From positions 99,501 through 163,500 of the forward strand of contig CM034543.1 of assembly GCA_020002185.1 (NCBI GenBank): DNA of 64,000 bases, read 5' to 3'. Shown in pieces: positions 9,421-21,830 of the stretch (positions are counted from its first letter, which is position 1; each line of letters starts with the position of its first letter). Source of the stretch: Paraescarpia echinospica. Taxonomy: Eukaryota > Annelida > Polychaeta > Sabellida > Siboglinidae. Position numbers and translations under genes: made by a program. The notes under the pieces were generated by a model, which was not told the DNA's origin, searched no databases, and was given only the letters and a program-made list of their open reading frames with translations.

Positions 9421-9477
9421 ATGCCTAGTGCTAAAAAACGTAGGAATTCTACTTATAAAAAACTCAAAAGCCTTTGA
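9421..9477 (+). CDS. Short Lys/Arg-rich peptide, 18 residues
   Basis: An ATG opens an 18-codon frame starting MPSAKKRR and ending KLKSL before TGA. Eight of 18 residues are Lys or Arg. It lies downstream of the heat-shock element and at the point where virus-like sequence passes into host repeats. It may be a tiny core-like peptide, the first exon of a spliced gene, or the truncated start of a larger gene cut by the junction. No homology is claimed. Confidence 0.35.
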   Translation: MPSAKKRRNSTYKKLKSL

Positions 9478-9559
9478 TCTTAGGTCACTTCCGGGGATGG
9501 CGAACCGCTAACCACTACTCATGCTCGTAATACTAGAACACAAATATTGACGGTGTACT

Positions 9560-9790
9560 GCTAACTAAATTGTGTTTGATAAACCTGAAACAATGCTACC
9601 AGTTTGAAGGTTGCGCTTGCTACACCTTTATGTTCCGAAAACCAAACTCACTATTGGCAAACTTGCTTTTTGTAGCCGCACCCAAAATCTGGAATCTAGA
9701 CCCTGTCACTCTAAAATCATCTGAGACTATAGTTACCTTTCGTAAAAAAAACTGAAGACTTATTTATTGGAAATTGCATTCACACCCTAA
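9560..9790 (+). pseudogene. LINE reverse transcriptase C-terminal tail fragment
   Basis: The plus frame contains FVAAPKIWNLDPVTLKSSET followed, after a frameshift in an A-run, by a KTYLF-like end. This is the characteristic tail of CR1-group non-LTR elements (APKxWNxLP). Only the tail is present. It is the first clearly host-type sequence to the right of the virus-like block. Confidence 0.65.
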
Positions 9791-9810
9791 CGATCGGCTG
9801 CCCCTTGCTC

Positions 9811-9980
9811 TAATAGTAATAGTAATAATACGTAATAGTAGTAGTGGTGGTAGTAATAGTAGTAGTAGTAGTAATAGTTGTAATAATAGTAACAGTAATA
9901 GTAGTAGTGATAATAGTAGTAGTAGTAATAGTAGTAGTTGTAGTAACAGTAGTAGTTGTAGTTATAGTAGTAGTATTAGT
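9811..9980. repeat. AGT/AAT trinucleotide microsatellite
   Basis: Imperfect AGT repeat with interspersed AAT and TGT. ORFs on both strands here are low-complexity artefacts. Confidence 0.95.
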
Positions 9981-9987
9981 ACTTGTG

Positions 9988-10281
9988 GAGCGAAGTAGCA
10001 CAGCGGTAAGACCTTCGAACTCTCGACTGAGAGAACGCGGGTTCGAATCCTGTGCGGCGGTGTCGAACCTTGGGCAAGTTTGTTTACTCTATATTGCTTC
10101 AGTTCACTCAGCTGTATGAATGAGTACCTGGCCATGGACAGTGGTGGATATTTGTGTACGAATAGTCTTCGCGCATTAATTGCAGCGTGGCTGAATGCTT
10201 CCCAGAGAAGTCGCGATGGTGTTCGATTGAATAAAGCGCTTTGAGCAGTCCTGAGGACTGGATATTGTGCTATATAAGAAC
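9988..10281 (+). mobile_element. tRNA-derived SINE, near full length
   Basis: The head has RNA polymerase III promoter boxes: A box TAGCACAGCGG (9996-10006) and a perfect B box GGTTCGAATCC (10040-10050). The body follows, then a tail ending AAAGCGCTTTGAGCAG and GTGCTATATAAGAA, like the 3' ends of many invertebrate SINEs mobilised by LINEs. A TAG-rich microsatellite follows at 10301-10353. A second, 5'-truncated copy lies at 23041-23225. Confidence 0.85.
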
Positions 10282-10300
10282 TTACCTTTTTATTGTTTTT

Positions 10301-10690
10301 TTAGTAGTAGTAATAGTAATTGGTTGTAGTAGTAGTAGTAGTAGTAGTAGTAATATATTAATACTAATATATTTAATTATTTGTTATAGCGCCAGATCCA
10401 CAACTGTTCATGGCTCTTTACAATACAATATTCGTCATGATCATTGAACTAAAATATTTTTTGCTAACACATTCATTTAAACTAAAAATTGTGCAACACA
10501 ATAGTAATAAAAATATTAATATATAAATTAAATTAAAGGCAATATTTGGTGTATGGTAGTAAGATATTAACTTAAAATAAACACAGTACAACATAATATA
10601 ATTAATAAATTACATTGTATAAGTTATTCACTAAAATATAGCAGTATAAAATCAAATAAAAAAATAGTTATATATTATTACTAATATAAA
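10301..10690. other. TAG microsatellite then AT-rich non-coding DNA
   Basis: TAG repeats occupy 10301-10353. The remainder is very AT-rich and may be the 3' untranslated tail of the minus-strand LINE that starts further right. Nothing else recognised. Confidence 0.6.
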
Positions 10691-13340
10691 TAAGTCCACT
10701 GGATCACCGAGGACAGTCACAAACAAGCTACTAGCGTTCGTCTAGAATTATATTCTAAATAAATGTGTTTATTGTTGACATTTAAAACTGCCACGAGTGT
10801 CCGAAGATTTAATGTAATTAGGAGTGTTCCAGAGAGTTGCAGGGGCCACCGCGAACGAACTGTCACCAGCTTTGACGCGAGTACGCGTTACGGACAACAT
10901 GTTGTTGTCAGCAGACCGCAGTGATCTAGCGGGTCTCTAAGGACACACGATATCACGCATTTTCATGCATTGCCTTGTAGGTAAACACCAATATTTTGAA
11001 CTTGATTTTGCGAGCAACGGGTAGCCAATGCAGATCATGCAACAGCGGAGCACCACTATCACTCCGCGGGCGATGCAATATCAGACGAGCGGCCGAGTTG
11101 CGAATTCGTTGCAGACGAGCGATGTTGTTTGCAGACGTTCCGTGTATGATTGAGTTGCAATAGTCCAGCCGCGATGTTATTATGGCGTCGACTATGCGTT
11201 CCTTCGTTGTTTTAGAGAAAAATCGGCTGATTTGATTAACTTGGCGTAGGTGGAATGCGCACACACTAATGCTTTGTGACACTTGTTTGTTCATGTTCAG
11301 GTGTCTGTCCACGTAGACGCCGAGATTCCGGATACATCGTGAAGCTGCAATCGTACAGTCACTAACACGTATTACGCTGGCATCCACAGGTGCAGCGGCC
11401 GACGTAGGCACCACTGGACTGTATTCGGTCTTGCTGTCATTCATGCACATGTAATTCCGCGTCATCTACACATGCTTCCATTTAACGTAAAACAGCAGCG
11501 TAATCTGTTGTACTGAGATCAAAGTGGGAGTAGAGTTGTAAGTCATCAGCAAAGTGGTGGTAACAAAGGCCATGTTTTCTGATGATATCGCCAATTGGTT
11601 GCACATCCACCGAGAAGAGTAGCGGGTCCAGGACGGAGCCTTGCGGGAGTTGTACCCGAAAATGTGTCACCAATTACGACGCAGTGAGTCCGTCCCCGCA
11701 GGTACGAGACCACTGAGTCTAATGCTTTGTCAACAAAGCCGTATTGCAATCGTAGTCGTCGAATTACGATGACATGGTTAGTTATCTCAAAAGCTGCACT
11801 AAAATCGATGAGAACCAATGATGTGCCTTGTTTGTTGTCCACGGCTGATTTCATGGCATCGGTAACGTACAGTAAAGCCGTTTCCGTCGAATGGTGTTTG
11901 CGATATGCCGATTGGTAGCTGTCATTCATCTCCTGATCAGAGACGTGTGTGGATATTCTAAGCGCCACTACTTTCTCAACTACTTTAGACAAATGTGTGA
12001 GATTACTCACTGGACGATAGTTATTCAAGACGTCTTTGCTAAGCGATGGCTTCTTCAACAAATGACTACAATAGCCTGCTTAAACAGTGTGACCACCAAG
12101 AGTTCTCACCAGATGAAACATAGTGTTGTTGTTAGCGTTTTCTAACAAATCAATGTCGATTTTGAAAATATTATGTTTTTCTCTCCAGTATCAAGGCATT
12201 GCAGTCATCACGTGACTTGATGTATAACTGGCGATGAATTTCAAGTTGGGGTTTCCTCCAAAGATTTTCCAATTTCCGTTTCTTTTCACGGGCATCGTCA
12301 ATGTCTGCGTCGTACCATGGGTGGGTCGAGTTGTTTCGTGTGCGTACATTGCGCCATGGAGCGTGTTTATCCAGAAAGTTCATTAAGTTGGTATTGTACG
12401 TAGCGACTAATTCACCCACTTGCATATCTTTATAGCACGATGTCATATCAGCACAAACGGATTTTATTTCGTCTCTCAGTGCACAGTTATCAGTATCCCG
12501 AAAGTTACGTTTTGCAGTCGTCGATACCATAGAAGGTGGCTCCAGTGCGTTTACTGCAATTTCAATATGATGATGATCATAAATTGAGTCTGGAAGAACT
12601 GTGACAGCAGAGATGAGGTTGTTGTTACTATTACTGACGACAATATCCAGGATATGTCCACTAATGTCCGTAGGTGAAAGTACATGTTGCATTAGGTTGA
12701 ACGACTCAAGAAGATCACGTAGAGGTTCAGATTTAGTTTTGCTATCAAAGTGGATATTGAAATCTCCAACAATTATGGTGGGTACGACATATATAGACGC
12801 TGAATAAGTGTTCGAGTTCGATATAAAAGTCCAATGTTAACCCGGACGTCTTACTTGATACCGGGGGGTGGTAAACAACCCACACGTTGAATTTCATACA
12901 ATGTGGGTTAACGAACTGCAAACGGAGTAGTTCAATTGTGCACGAGCGACAGGTTGGAGTGTATATCTGGGCGGGGTCACTTCAGCTATTATTGCATCCT
13001 CTCCGTTTTTCTTAAGCCACGTCTCAGTAATTGCCAGCACATAATATGTATGCTCAGTAATAGGTTCACTTATAGTCGTCGCATTATTGCGTAGGGATCT
13101 AACGTTATTCAGAGCCACATTTGGAGTATAATTACTGGCGATGGATTTCGTACTACAGTTTTCAAGTGTTACCTGGGTGAGATTTGCTTTGTTGACACCG
13201 CACTGTTTACAGATACCAGGTCTCATATTCAACGGATGTCCCGCGACTGGTCGGTGGTCGGCACAAGTTCAGCGTCCGTATTGTTGTTGTCCACGGATGG
13301 TTAGGCGTTTGACGGCAGTGTCGTAGGCCGAGCAGAAACG
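10690..13340 (-). mobile_element. Decayed CR1-group non-LTR retrotransposon (endonuclease plus reverse transcriptase)
   Basis: Read on the minus strand from right to left. Endonuclease motifs NVRSLRNNATTISEP and ITETWLKK lie near 13.0-13.15 kb. A linker segment follows at 12692-12171, with HAPWRNVRTRNNSTHPWYD. RT motifs are YRPVSNLTHLSKVVEK and LIDFSAAFEITNH (about 12.0-11.8 kb), [15 protein letters not shown] and [12 protein letters not shown] (about 11.6 kb). The C-terminal part is RLDYCNSIIHGTS and LLHDLHWLPVARKIKFKIL (11.2-11.0 kb). Frameshifts separate the pieces, so it is inactive. Confidence 0.9.
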
Positions 13341-13479
13341 TCCTGGACACCGACATGCTTCGCCGGTCGCAGGCAACACGAACTCTTCATAAAATTCTAA
13401 ACATTGATACTGTTGACTACTTTACACGCAGAGTCCGGAAGCAGCCACACTGTGGCTCATCAACCGTGAAAAAACTCAA
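13341..13479. other. Junction sequence between LINE 5' end and microsatellite
   Basis: Short unique stretch; no gene seen. Confidence 0.4.
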
Positions 13480-14075
13480 TAGTAGTAGTACTAGTAGTAT
13501 AAGAAGTAACAGTAGTAATAGTAATAGTATTAGTAGTAATAGTAGTAGTAGTAGTAGTAGTAGTAGAAGATGAAATAATAATAGTAGTAGTAGTACAGTG
13601 GTAGCATAGTAATAGTAGCAGTAGTAATAATAGTAGTAATAATAATAGTAATAATAGCAGTAATAGTTGTACTAGTAGTTATTGTAGTAATAGTAGTAGT
13701 AGTTGCTGTTGTTGTTGTTGTTGTTGTTGTAGAAGTAGTAATAGTAGTAAAAGTAGTAGTAGTAGTAGTAGTAATAATATTAGTGGTACTAGTAGTAGTA
13801 GTAGTAGTAGTAATATTAATAGTAGTACACACACAAGCACACGCACATGCACATGCACACACGCACACACACACACACACACAACAGGTCATACACCTTG
13901 TTGGTAATTACTGAAAGCTATTACGTACTTCTTGAATTATTCACTTCTGGCGCACTGAGTCATGTGTGTGTGTGTGTGGTGGGTGTGCGTGTGCATGCGC
14001 GTGTGCGTGCGTGGGTGTTTTCGTTCGTTCGTTTGTTTGTTTGTTTGTTTGTTTATTTGTTTGTTTATTTATTTG
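13480..14075. repeat. Compound microsatellite: AGT/AAT, CA, GT and GTTT runs
   Basis: AGT/AAT repeats run to about 13830, with a TTG block near 13706-13730. CA repeats follow to 13882, and a GT then GTTT run occupies 13963-14075. All ORFs here are repeat artefacts. Confidence 0.95.
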
Positions 14076-14394
14076 TTATTATGTAAACTTCAATGCAGAC
14101 ATAATACCAAAGTGGTTGTTGTGTTATTTAGTATCGTGGACTCGGCCGAGTTACTTAGTAGTCTACTAAGCAACTCAGATCCTGGAGTGCGGCCCAATGT
14201 TGACGGTAAGTGTGATCGCATACGACTATCTTTTGGCAGTGAGACTATTCATGCATACTAAATTGCGCAAAAACCAACGTGTAATTACCATGTGGGTTAC
14301 CAAGCAGTGTTGCATGCTCTCTCACACACATGTACATTCATAAGCAATCACCCACCACACGGAACACGTACACGCACACCGCACGTACTTACAC

Positions 14395-14740
14395 ACCCAC
14401 TCACGCATGAAAACACACTCGCACACACACACACACACACGCACACACATCTGCAACTCACTACGACCAAAACAGTGACATGTATTCATTCGTTCACTCG
14501 TTCGTTCTTCCGCTCGACTGTTCTTTCGTTCCTTTCATTCTTTCCATCGTTCTTTCGTTCATCCATCCACCAATCCTTTCGTTTGCTCGTTCATTCATTA
14601 ATTCATTCATTCATCCGTTCATCCATCCATCCATCCACCCATCAATCCATTCATCCATCAATTCACTCATCCATCCATCCATCCATCAATTAATTAATTC
14701 ATTCATTCATTCATTCATTCATTCATTCATTCGTTCATGC
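14395..14740. repeat. CA run and ATTC/ATCC tetranucleotide array
   Basis: CA repeats at about 14415-14445, then a drifting ATTC/TTCG/ATCC array from 14485 to 14735. A similar array occurs at 24181-24530 and 28416-28520. Confidence 0.95.
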
Positions 14741-16220
14741 CCTCCACTAGGTAGAGTTTCAACACTTGTTATCTTACCTATGAGCTTGGTTTCCGAGGAT
14801 TTAGGCGCAAAAGAAATTACCTTATTATTAGTAGTAGTAGTATGTGCCGTATTCGCTTCGACAATGACGTAGTCGAGTAGGATCTCTTGATGTACACTGC
14901 ATTAGAGCAATTTCTTTAAAGTCTGGCTACGTAAATATTCTATCTGCTGTTGCACGGACGATGATTTTGTGACTGCCGCTTTCTCGCCTTTGCCCATATA
15001 TCATCATACCCGTCACTCCATCAATGACTTGTGGAACAATGGAGCTAATAAACCGTATAGTCATACCTATGTTCTCATTCAAATCTGATGGGATTAATAT
15101 TATTTCGTGTCGTGCCGATGATGTTTATGCGACGAGTTCTGCAGAATTATTGATTCTCGGTCACCAAATGCGCCATTTTTCAATGCTGAGCACATTTGTA
15201 GTACAATGGTGGCTGGCAATCAGTTATTGCGAATAATACCTAATGGAATCATATCAATTCAAATTTTTTATTGGTTTTGTCTGATCTGACTTGTTGCCTG
15301 GTTGCAATCGTAAAATCGTATTGAAGTCGACACATACTGAATTTGATTTATCTCAACAGGAGTGTCAGGTAGAAATGCAGATACTCAATTAACCAGTTGT
15401 ATGCAAATGTTTGGAATGTACTTGACAAGATCAATATTCTTTTTAATGAATACTTTTGAAGTTTTGCTGACATGTTTCACACTAGATGCATCTATGTATT
15501 TCCATCATGAATATGCTTGTTTGCCTACCTGTTCTGTTGCCCAGTTATTCGTATTTCTTGATTTCCATACATGTATATGTACATGTTTTGGTAGTACTGT
15601 ATTGTTTGCCTTTTTTATTGTGTCCATAATTTATCTGTGTAACTCGTGTATCGGACGACATGTGTGAGTGTTTATGTATGCATGCGTAGTTTAATTAATT
15701 AAGTTCATATCCATTTTTATCTTTGTTATATATCAATATCCGTTTTGTTGTCTTAAAAATGTATTGTGAAGCTACTCTGTAAGTGTCTTAGTTGTCCAAT
15801 TTACGTAAATGTATCAACTGAAACAAATTAACTCCTCATCGGCGGATCTGGAAACAGTTTTAGTTTCCCTGGACGAGAGAGACAACACACGCCATTGAAG
15901 TTGGCTGCATCACAGTGCAGCAAAACCAACAACTTGTGTTCCCGTACTTGAACCATCTGACCCAACCAGACAAAGTAATTATTTGACTATAATACTTGTA
16001 TTAACTAGACATAATAACAAATGCATGAGTACCATGGGGCCATACGGGTTATGCTGTATAGTGAATTAAGGTGCGAAGTGGTGAATATAGATTAAAGCCA
16101 GGCCGTCATGCATGACTGACCACGCGTGTTGAAGCGTGTGTGCTCTGTATATGAGAACACGCAGTTGTGTAATGAGCAGGTGACTTACAACAACAATAAA
16201 CTGACTTGCGAAGCACCGAT
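14741..16220. other. Non-coding host DNA
   Basis: AT-rich sequence with a few ORFs up to about 100 codons (for example 15362-15667), without recognisable domains. I see no gene I can support. Confidence 0.5.
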
Positions 16221-16229
16221 GAACGACTT

Positions 16230-16870
16230 ATTAAAACAATACAAACCAGGATAAGTTGAAAACAATATGTCACTTGAGATACAAATCAGCCATGGAGAGA
16301 ACAACTCGCCCAGTGCTGGAATACTGTTCGACTGAATGGAACCCATACACACCAGCTAAGCATTACCTGGGCAGTTACAGGATGTGCAAAGATTCTTTAT
16401 GCGTTGTGTCTATTACCCCTGTCATCTCTACACCCATCATTGCTACCTACACAAGCTTGAATATCTTAAACAAGAGCGTCTCGAACTCCGTTGGAATTAA
16501 AATTCCGTGATAATGGTATACAATGGCATGCATGGACATGTCAGTGTATAAAAATAACCTCATTTCGTTCAATAACCATGATATAAATACCACCATTTTG
16601 TCTAGAAACCACAGGCTAAAGCTTAATACAACACCCTTTAAACTTGACGTAAGGAAAAACCATGTATAAAATCGAGTTGTATGTATCTGGAACAGATCAC
16701 CTGAACGCATAGTAACCTTTACTTCCAAATTACAATTTAAAGCCCCGTGTACAATAAACTTTGAATCTGTGACAACGTCCGATAGACAGTTGTAGAAATA
16801 TACGTGATTTAGAATATTCGTAAACGATTTACTACATATTATTATGTCAGTGTAAAGTTTCACCAACACG
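16230..16870 (+). pseudogene. LINE reverse transcriptase C-terminal remnant
   Basis: The plus strand reads TTRPVLEYCSTEWNPYTPA, the conserved region after the RT palm (RPxLEYxxxxWxPY). Frameshifted continuation toward 16.75 kb gives LEYLKQERLELRW and CIWNRSPERIVTF. Several stops show decay. Confidence 0.7.
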
Positions 16871-17540
16871 GTGCACTACAAATGGTACATGAAAAACGTT
16901 GTAGTGTGATTTGTATCCATTGTAATATTGATGTATGTATATGTGCAAACCTACAGGTGTTATCCCTTTGGACACAAGTTTTTTAACATTGTTGATACTG
17001 TATAAACATTCAATCACATGAATCACAATGTGTCATAGTTTATTCCGAATTGCATCATATGCCAATACCAGAAGACTAAATATATCAGTAGTCATTCCCT
17101 CGTCACTTCATGGTCTTCATGCTTCATACATATGTTTACTACATACCCCTCGATTTTCAGTATCATCGTAACAATACCCCTACTGTGATTGCACTACATC
17201 GTTCATTCATTATCAGATTCTTTCACGGTCACCAGTTCAGCTTCTGGTTGATAAACTACCAATGCAGGCAAGTCGTGACACATTGCGTCATGACCGTGAT
17301 TCATACGAGTAGGTCACATAGATCCACGCAGGATGAAATGTGCACAGTGTTGACAACGCTTGATTCATTGAACGACTGGTCCTGAGGCTCGTTCTCAGAT
17401 AACATTCTAAGTAAATGTACAAATGTAAATAAGATTCTAAGTATGCGTGGGAGTTTTCAAAAGTTGAAACTGTTTTTGGACACACTATGTTATGAAAATG
17501 CGTAAGCTAACCATTAACTAAGCATGCTAATGAAATCTGA
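16871..17540. other. AT-rich non-coding stretch
   Basis: Possibly the 3' untranslated tail of the preceding LINE remnant, then unassigned DNA. Nothing else recognised. Confidence 0.45.
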
Positions 17541-17554
17541 ACAACCCAGGTAGT

Positions 17555-17735
17555 ACAACTACAGCGGGCCGACAGCGGGTCGAGAGCGGCTATTATCGGC
17601 CCGGTGCTGATTTCCGCCTGCGGGCCGAGGGGGTTTTGTCCGGCGGCTCGCCTTCATGCCGAGGGCGGCTTATAGTCGGACGAGATACTGTGCCGATGGT
17701 TAGCCGCTCATAGGCCGACTGTGTCTAATTTTACT
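17555..17735. repeat. GC-rich island with repeated GGCCGA motifs
   Basis: GC-rich 180-bp patch inside AT-rich DNA, with recurring CGGGCCGA and CGGCTTATAGTCGG-type words and partial self-complementarity. It could be a short transposable element. No coding frame. Confidence 0.45.
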
Positions 17736-18380
17736 AAATATGTTTGTATATGTGTTTGTTTTCAAGTTATAAGACCAAATTATAAACATACACTTATGTG
17801 CATTGGTCTCATAACTTGAACATTTCAATAGTATCCATCATGCATTGTTACTGTAATTATAAAATGACCATTACTCGATACACATTCATCAATTTATTGG
17901 GATTAACTTAAATTTGGAAGTTCAAAACAATAAAATAATATAGTATTATATCAATTAGGACATATAATATAACTATATTAATATAAAACTAAGAAATATA
18001 AAACTGGTTAAAAAAGAATATGTGTCGAGCATCCCATCCAATTATTATAAATTAAAATTAAATACGGAAACAACTCCAATGCACATAACAAACAAATAAT
18101 TTAATACAAGACAATCAAAAGCAAAGTTGCAATTAGTGTCCATTGATTCATGAGGCAAATGAATATTGATATATGTTATTGAAAAAGGTTGCTTAATTAT
18201 TATTGTCTATAAACTCTTTTCAGCTTCATCCAGTTGAATTTTCCACCCGGTGCTGTTTAACACCATTCCCGTCAGAGGCAATCTTTTAGTACTTTCGAGT
18301 GTTCTCTTGGTGTTATAGTCAATGGCAACGATACCACATAATTTTTTCTGACAGCGTCTGGAATATTAACGTCTTCTTTT
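17736..18380. other. AT-rich non-coding DNA
   Basis: A pair of near inverted words (AAGTTATAAGACCAA at about 17764 and TTGGTCTCATAACTTGAA at about 17801) forms a short hairpin-like repeat. No gene seen. Confidence 0.4.
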
Positions 18381-18384
18381 TCTT

Positions 18385-21110
18385 CTATGTGCCATGTCTG
18401 TCACAGGCGTTGGCGATCATGGCCATCCAAACCGCACGGTCGAGTGTAGTTTGTAGCAGTTCTGTTGTGCTCTGTCCACACCATGTTGAGAGACTATCTA
18501 TTATTTTTATTCTCTGGCGTCCTCTGGATCTTTTTCCTTCTATCTTTCCTGTTGTTATTATTTGTTCTAACTTTTTCTTTCTCATGACATGGTCTATAAA
18601 TCGTGCTTGTTGTGTTCTAACTTTGTTGATGATCTTTTTTTATTTGGCTGTCCTAAGGACTTCATTGCTTTGCTTTGCAGTCCATGGCACTCGCAGCATT
18701 CTTCTTAAGAACCACATTTCAGTGGCTTCTGTGGTTTTTTGTTAACTTTTAGTTATTGTCCTGAATTCATATCCATATAGCAGTATGGGCTCTATGTAGC
18801 ATTGCAGTACACGTTTTCTCACTTCAGTTGATATATTTGTATTTCTTTAAAAAAAATTAATGTTGTGAAAAGCTGTTTTGGCTTGAGCAATTCGTCACTT
18901 GAACTCATCGTTGCATCGACCGGATGTTATTAGTTATCCCAGATAGGTAAACGTTCGGACTTGCTTCAAACAGTGCCAAATGCTACCCTGTTGCATGTTG
19001 GAGTGTAATTTTTTTTTAGATGATTATGATTTCTGTTTTCTTTTTGTTCACGGACAGACCTTTTTTCTAACTTTCCCTTTTTACTGAATCTAGCATCTGC
19101 TGTAGATATATTTCGTTCTCAGCAATCAGTACCGTGTCGTCTGCATATCGTAAATTATTCATGTTGTATCCCCCTACTTGAATATCTGGCATATCGTCTA
19201 AGGTACGTAAGATGATCTCACTGTATAGTGAAAAGAGATCGAGTGATAGGACACACCCTTGTCTTACACCACGTTTTATTTCTTGAAATTTACTGATGTC
19301 ATTTTCTATTCGTATTGCTGCTATTTGTTCCCAGTACAGATTTCTCACAACTCTCAGATCTTTCCCATCAATGTTCAAACTCTCCAGTATTTATATGATT
19401 TCTTCATGAGGAACTCTGTCAAATGCCTTTGTGTAATCAATAAAACATACATACTGATCTTTCTGCACTTCCAGTGCTCTCTCAATCAGTGTTCGTAGGA
19501 TATATATTGCATTACTTGTACCTTTATCTTCTACAAATCCACATTGTTCTTCAGCAATTTCCGGCTTCATTTTATTTCTCATCCTGGTCATAATAATTTT
19601 AAGCAACATCTTGGTGAAGTGACTCATGAGACTAATTGTACGGTGTAGTTCACATTCAATTGCGCCTGGTTTCTTTGGTATTGCTACAAAAATGGATCTG
19701 GATAAACCGCTGTCATATATATTTTGTTCAAGAAGTCTGTTACTATATCAATTCCAAATTCCTCTAAATACTCAATCATTTCAATGGTAATATTATTGAT
19801 TTTGTGTCATGATTATGCTTCTGTTCAATTTCTTTGCATTTTTTATTAAGCCATTCCTCTTTCGCTATATTACATTTGGCCGTTATATCCTTGTTCATTG
19901 CTACATATACATCATGATTTTGCTTAATTTTCCTCCTTTCGTCCTTCAACTTTATAATATCGTCAGTCATCCATTTTTTCTTTGCTTTTCTGCATTGCCT
20001 AGGAATAGTTTCTTCTGTAGCCTGTGTGATTGATTCCTTCATTTATTCCCATTGGTCGTCCACATCATGAATGTCATTCAGAACATTGAAACTGTTTTGT
20101 ACCACTACGTTGAATTTCTCTTTGATCGCTGAATCTGATTTTAGTATATCCATGTATAATTTCATGTTCCTTGTTGCTACTTTCTTTTTCTTCAGTTTCA
20201 GTCGGAACTTGGCTCACACTGGCACATGGTCGGAATCGCAGTCTGCCCCGGAAAAGGTTTTTGCCACCAGTAGGGCATTTCTAAATCTTTTACTGACCAG
20301 GATATAATCAATTTGGTTCCGTGTACGGTCTCCTGGACTTTGTCAAATCCAAAGTCTTTTTGGGTGATGTTGGTTTGCCCACTCTAATAGTTTATCTCCT
20401 CTCTCATTTCTGCTCCCCAGGCCATGTGGTCCAACTATATCTTCGCATCTTTCCCCACCAACTTTAGCATTAAATAACTATTACAATCTCCTGTGATTTT
20501 CAATGTGATTTTGACAATTCAAGATCATTATAAAATGTATCGAGCTCTTCATCAGATTTGTCTGCGGTTGGGGCGTACACTTGTATGATGTTAATGTTAA
20601 ATGGTTTGCCACTGATTTTCACCAAGAGGATGCGATCCGATATGGTCCAGTATCCTAGTAAGCATTTTGCTCTTTCTTCATCCAACATAATTCCAACTCC
20701 TCTTTCATGTTTATCGCCTATGAGTACATTATTGTGTAATTATCTGATGTCATCAATCCTACCCCTGTCCATCTAACTTCACACATTCCCATTATATTTA
20801 TCCTCAGTCTTGTCGCTTCTTGTTTGATGTTTTCTAGTTTTCCTTTTTGATATAGAGTTCTTACATTCCATGTAGCAATATTCAAAATCTTTCTGTTGCA
20901 CACAGTAGCTGGATGACGATCTGGTGTCACCTGTCGCACATGACTATCCCTACCGAGCGAGGTGGTCCTGTCAGAACTGTCAGAACAACCGTTCACGCTG
21001 TTAACGTTACTTTCTGTGGTTTTGTGGGTCATGATTGTCTTGGGAAAGATACTGCAGTGGTTTTCCATTGCTTTCTGCCGGTTTTTAATTTGGTTTACTC
21101 CCAAGAACAG
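18385..21110 (-). mobile_element. Decayed RTE-like non-LTR retrotransposon
   Basis: Minus strand, 5' at right. Endonuclease start ILNIATWNVRTLYQKGKL and MGMCEVRWTGVG at about 20.9-20.8 kb, then IQVYAPTADKSDEE near 20.58 kb. RT pieces: EQCGFVEDKGTSNAIYILR and CFIDYTKAFDRVPHEE (19.55-19.4 kb), IKRGVRQGCVLSLDLFSLY and LRYADDTVLIAENE (19.27-19.1 kb). The C-terminal GKIEGKRSRGRQRIKIID lies at about 18.55 kb. Separated frames and stops show it is inactive. A second copy of the 3' part lies at 27070-27455. Confidence 0.9.
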
Positions 21111-21720
21111 TTACTCGTACTGAGCTGTGCTCACCGCCGTTGTCCGTACAACTGGATCTTCCGCCGCCGGAACTGAGGGGACATGCTGTCCATCACATAC
21201 TCTGCTTTGCTATTTGCCCCATAGATGGAACATGATTTGTGAGGGTCGGGACGTGTCCACACACTGGTGGGCCCAACACCCTGCACATATCGGGGTCATG
21301 CTGCTCCGCCAAGGTTTTTCGAGGCTGGACCACTAGATCCCATGCATGTTTGGCCTGGAGCTGCAAGGTGTCCAGTTACCATACGCTGTCGCAAGGAGGC
21401 ACAGCATGAGTCTTGACTGAGGAGAGGCTATATACTAGAAGGAAAGACTTACGCACTCGGCTTTCTTTTCGCCTTCTGATAGCAAGCTACCAACCACTAC
21501 ATTACGCTACAGCACTAGGCGCATCACTCAACCCTTGTGACAGAGTCACACACCATACAACGTACATCTGTTTAATTCATATTTCACACCAAGCCAAAAG
21601 AATGTGCCTACTACGGATAAGCCATTCGTAAGAAATACACTCATTATATATCTTAAGACTTTTAAGTTGTTGATTGTTGATGATGAGTGGCATTGATAGG
21701 CGTTAGTATCTCCATCAAGA
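21111..21720. other. Non-coding DNA between LINE and microsatellite
   Basis: Slightly GC-richer stretch; no domain or repeat recognised. It may include the 5' untranslated region of the minus-strand LINE. Confidence 0.4.
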
Positions 21721-21723
21721 TCA

Positions 21724-21755
<32 letters not shown>

Positions 21756-21777
21756 ACACACACATACACACACATAA

Positions 21778-21809
<32 letters not shown>

Positions 21810-21830
21810 ACACATATTTCCTCACGCATA
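21721..21830. repeat. CA then TA dinucleotide microsatellite
   Basis: CA repeats to about 21774 followed by TA repeats. ORFs are artefacts. Confidence 0.95.

Noticed and set aside
1..9477. Herpesvirus integration
   Set aside because: The polymerase motifs (DTDS with KLLGNSSYGK, YQFQGCFFHGC) are of the DNA_pol_B_2 type rather than the herpesvirus type.
9990..10062. Functional tRNA gene
   Set aside because: A and B boxes are present but the arms do not form a clean cloverleaf, and the sequence continues into a SINE body and tail also found at 23 kb.
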